Assembly: GCA_900766745.1 (NCBI GenBank)
Contig: CAAFWR010000025.1
Coordinates: 1-13,504 of the forward strand
DNA length: 13,504 nt
Direction: 5' to 3'
DNA from: Methanobacteriaceae archaeon
Lineage (GTDB): Archaea; Methanobacteriota; Methanobacteria; Methanobacteriales; Methanobacteriaceae
Shown here piece after piece: positions 12,350 to 13,504 of the stretch. The position numbers and the translations under genes were made by a program. The notes under the pieces are model-generated. The model searched no databases and was not told where the DNA came from. It worked only from the letters and a program-made list of their open reading frames with translations. How positions within the stretch are numbered: the stretch's first letter is position 1; every line of letters begins with the position of its first letter.

Positions 12350-13504
12350 CTGGGAATGGAGGAGCTGTTTTTTGGAATGGGGTTAATGGTGTATTGACTA
12401 ATTGTAATTTCATCAATAATACTGTTACTAATGGTAATGGTGGAGGTATTCATTGGAGTACTAATGCTATTAATGGTAAATTATCTAATTCTAATTTCAT
12501 TAATAATACTGCTTCTAATTATGGTGCTGGTATTTCTTGGTATGGTGCTAATGGTACTATTATTGATTCTAATTTTGCCAGTAACTATGTTAAGAATAAT
12601 GGTGGTGGGGTTTACTGGTGGGGTGCTAATGGTACTTTAACGGGTTCTAATTTTACTGATAATTCTGCTGATAGTATTGGTGGTGGTGTTCGTTGGTATG
12701 GTGCTAATGGTACTTTAACTGATTCTATTTTCACCAATAATACATCTAATGGTAATGGTGGTGGTGTTTATTTTACCGGAGTTAATAGTATTTTAACTGG
12801 TTCAATATTCATTAATAATGTTGCTAAAAATGGTAATGGTGGTGGTATTTTCTGGAATGGGGATAATGGTACTTTATCTGGTTCTACTTTCATTAATAAT
12901 AAAGGTAATATTGGTGGTGGTGTTCGTTGGCTAGGTATTAATGGTACTGTAACTAGTTGTATTTTTAATAGTAACACCGCTACCAATAGTAATGGTGGAG
13001 CTATTCATTGGGGTGGTGCAAATGGTACTGTAACCGATTCTACATTCACTGACAATTATGCTAATGCTGGTGGTGCTGTTTTTTGGAATGGTGCTAATAG
13101 TACTATGTTTGATTGTAATTTCATAAACAATTTTGGAAATTATGGCAGTAATGTTTATTGGTCTTGGACTATAGATGACTTTTTAAACAAATATGCTCAG
13201 ATCAATGATTATGATTATGTTCTAATTTTAAGGAATGGTGTTGGAACCCCCTCAAATACTATTAATTTAAATAGAAAAGGCATAACCATCTCCAGTCAAG
13301 GAAATGTAACATTCGATGCAAAAGGAGGAAATCTTCATTTTGAAGTTACTGGAGACAATGTATTAATTGAGAAAATTACTTTCCGAAACCTCAATTTCAC
13401 CAATCTGGGTGGTGCGATACAATGGACAGGAAATAATGGAACACTAAAAAACTGTAACATTATAAATAACACAGCTAAAAATCATGGTGGTGGTATTCGT
13501 TGGG
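12334..13504 (+). CDS. Adhesin-like protein, beta-helix repeats, start-less open frame, runs off the window
   Basis: Open without a stop for 390 codons to the right edge, but the first ATG is at 13105, about 257 codons in, and no SD-supported start exists upstream. It follows an in-frame TGA directly. From 12355 to about 13150 there are ten units of roughly 25-28 residues on the theme NGGGVxWxGANGTLTxSxFxNN, e.g. NGGAVFWNGVNG, GGGVYWWGANGTLTGSNF and GGAIHWGGANGTVTDSTF. These are Chlam_PMP-like right-handed beta-helix repeats of methanogen surface adhesin-like proteins. Then comes a non-repeat block (DDFLNKYAQIND, VLILRNGVG, NRKGITISSQGNVTFDAKGG, VLIEKITFRN) like the start of a NosD/pectate-lyase-type helix, and repeats resume. 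No signal peptide is present. It may be a silent cassette, a truncated pseudogene, or a gene whose 5' end has been moved by recombination. Confidence 0.75.
12355..13150 (+). repeat. Ten tandem degenerate repeats of about 81 bp in the ALP frame
   Basis: The coding repeats keep a DNA-level core such as GGTGCTAATGGTACT (seen exactly near 12544, 12613 and 12694) and GGTAATGGTGGTGGT. Codons GGT, AAT, ACT and GCT dominate, giving long stretches of near-repeat DNA that could recombine with other ALP genes. Confidence 0.75.

Noticed and set aside
12431..12986. Open frames of about 70 codons in other frames or strands within the ALP repeats
   Set aside because: Repetitive low-complexity translations (runs of V, L, M or P) arise from reading the GGT/AAT repeats out of frame; no SD.
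12355..13150. Tandem repeats considered as a CRISPR array or satellite
   Set aside because: The units are degenerate, in frame, and encode the GG-V-W...F-x-NN beta-helix motif; there are no constant repeats with unique spacers.
1..13504. tRNA, rRNA, integrase, transposase or CRISPR-Cas genes
   Set aside because: Looked for on both strands; no tRNA T-loop consensus, rRNA block, recombinase or Cas motif was seen, so no mobility gene in the window explains the junction elements.

Overview
The window reads as chromosomal DNA of a low-GC methanogenic archaeon of the Methanobacteriales, most like Methanobrevibacter. The reasons are archaeal-only proteins (RNase P subunit 4, ribosomal proteins S19e, L39e, L31e and LX, PDCD5-type DNA-binding protein, IF-6, prefoldin alpha, FtsY), very AT-rich spacers with TTTATATA-type promoters, AGGTGA/GGAGG ribosome binding sites, and Asn/Gly/Thr-rich adhesin-like (ALP) repeats. 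No database search was run; all identities come from motifs read by eye.

All complete genes between about 260 and 11990 lie on the minus strand, so transcription runs right to left. (1) 11990-8014 is an information-processing cluster: rnp4, a CRM/YhbY RNA-binding protein, rps19e, PDCD5, a PP-loop ATPase, rpl39e (51 aa), rpl31e, eif6, rpl18a/LX and pfdA. Spacing is short and nearly every gene has a good Shine-Dalgarno (SD). (2) 8013-7624 is a gene-free spacer with T-rich termination runs, a compound inverted repeat, a TATA box and two hairpins; it is either an unannotated small RNA or a structured leader of ftsY. (3) 7623-3343 holds ftsY, an NSS-family transporter, a CapA-like metallophosphatase, a 20-codon small ORF and a zinc-ribbon membrane protein, closely spaced. 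(4) 3123-260 holds a small helical protein with its own promoter and terminator, a DprA-like protein and a second NSS transporter.

The two ends are the unusual part. Both carry ALP repeat sequence pointing outwards (minus strand at the left edge, plus strand at the right edge). Both open frames begin directly after an in-frame TGA, and at the same element: a seven-T run, then TGAAACTTCAGTTTCCAAA, which contains the 14-bp palindrome GAAACTTCAGTTTC. The right frame is open for 390 codons to the window edge with no ATG in its first 257 codons. The two elements are inverted copies about 12.2 kb apart. This layout fits silent, start-less adhesin cassettes, or the ends of an invertible or translocated segment. 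Truncated paralogues of common origin remain the simpler explanation.

Several starts were moved from the longest open frame to the codon that has a properly spaced SD (rnp4, PDCD5, eif6, pfdA, the 125-aa protein at 3123, the zinc-ribbon protein).
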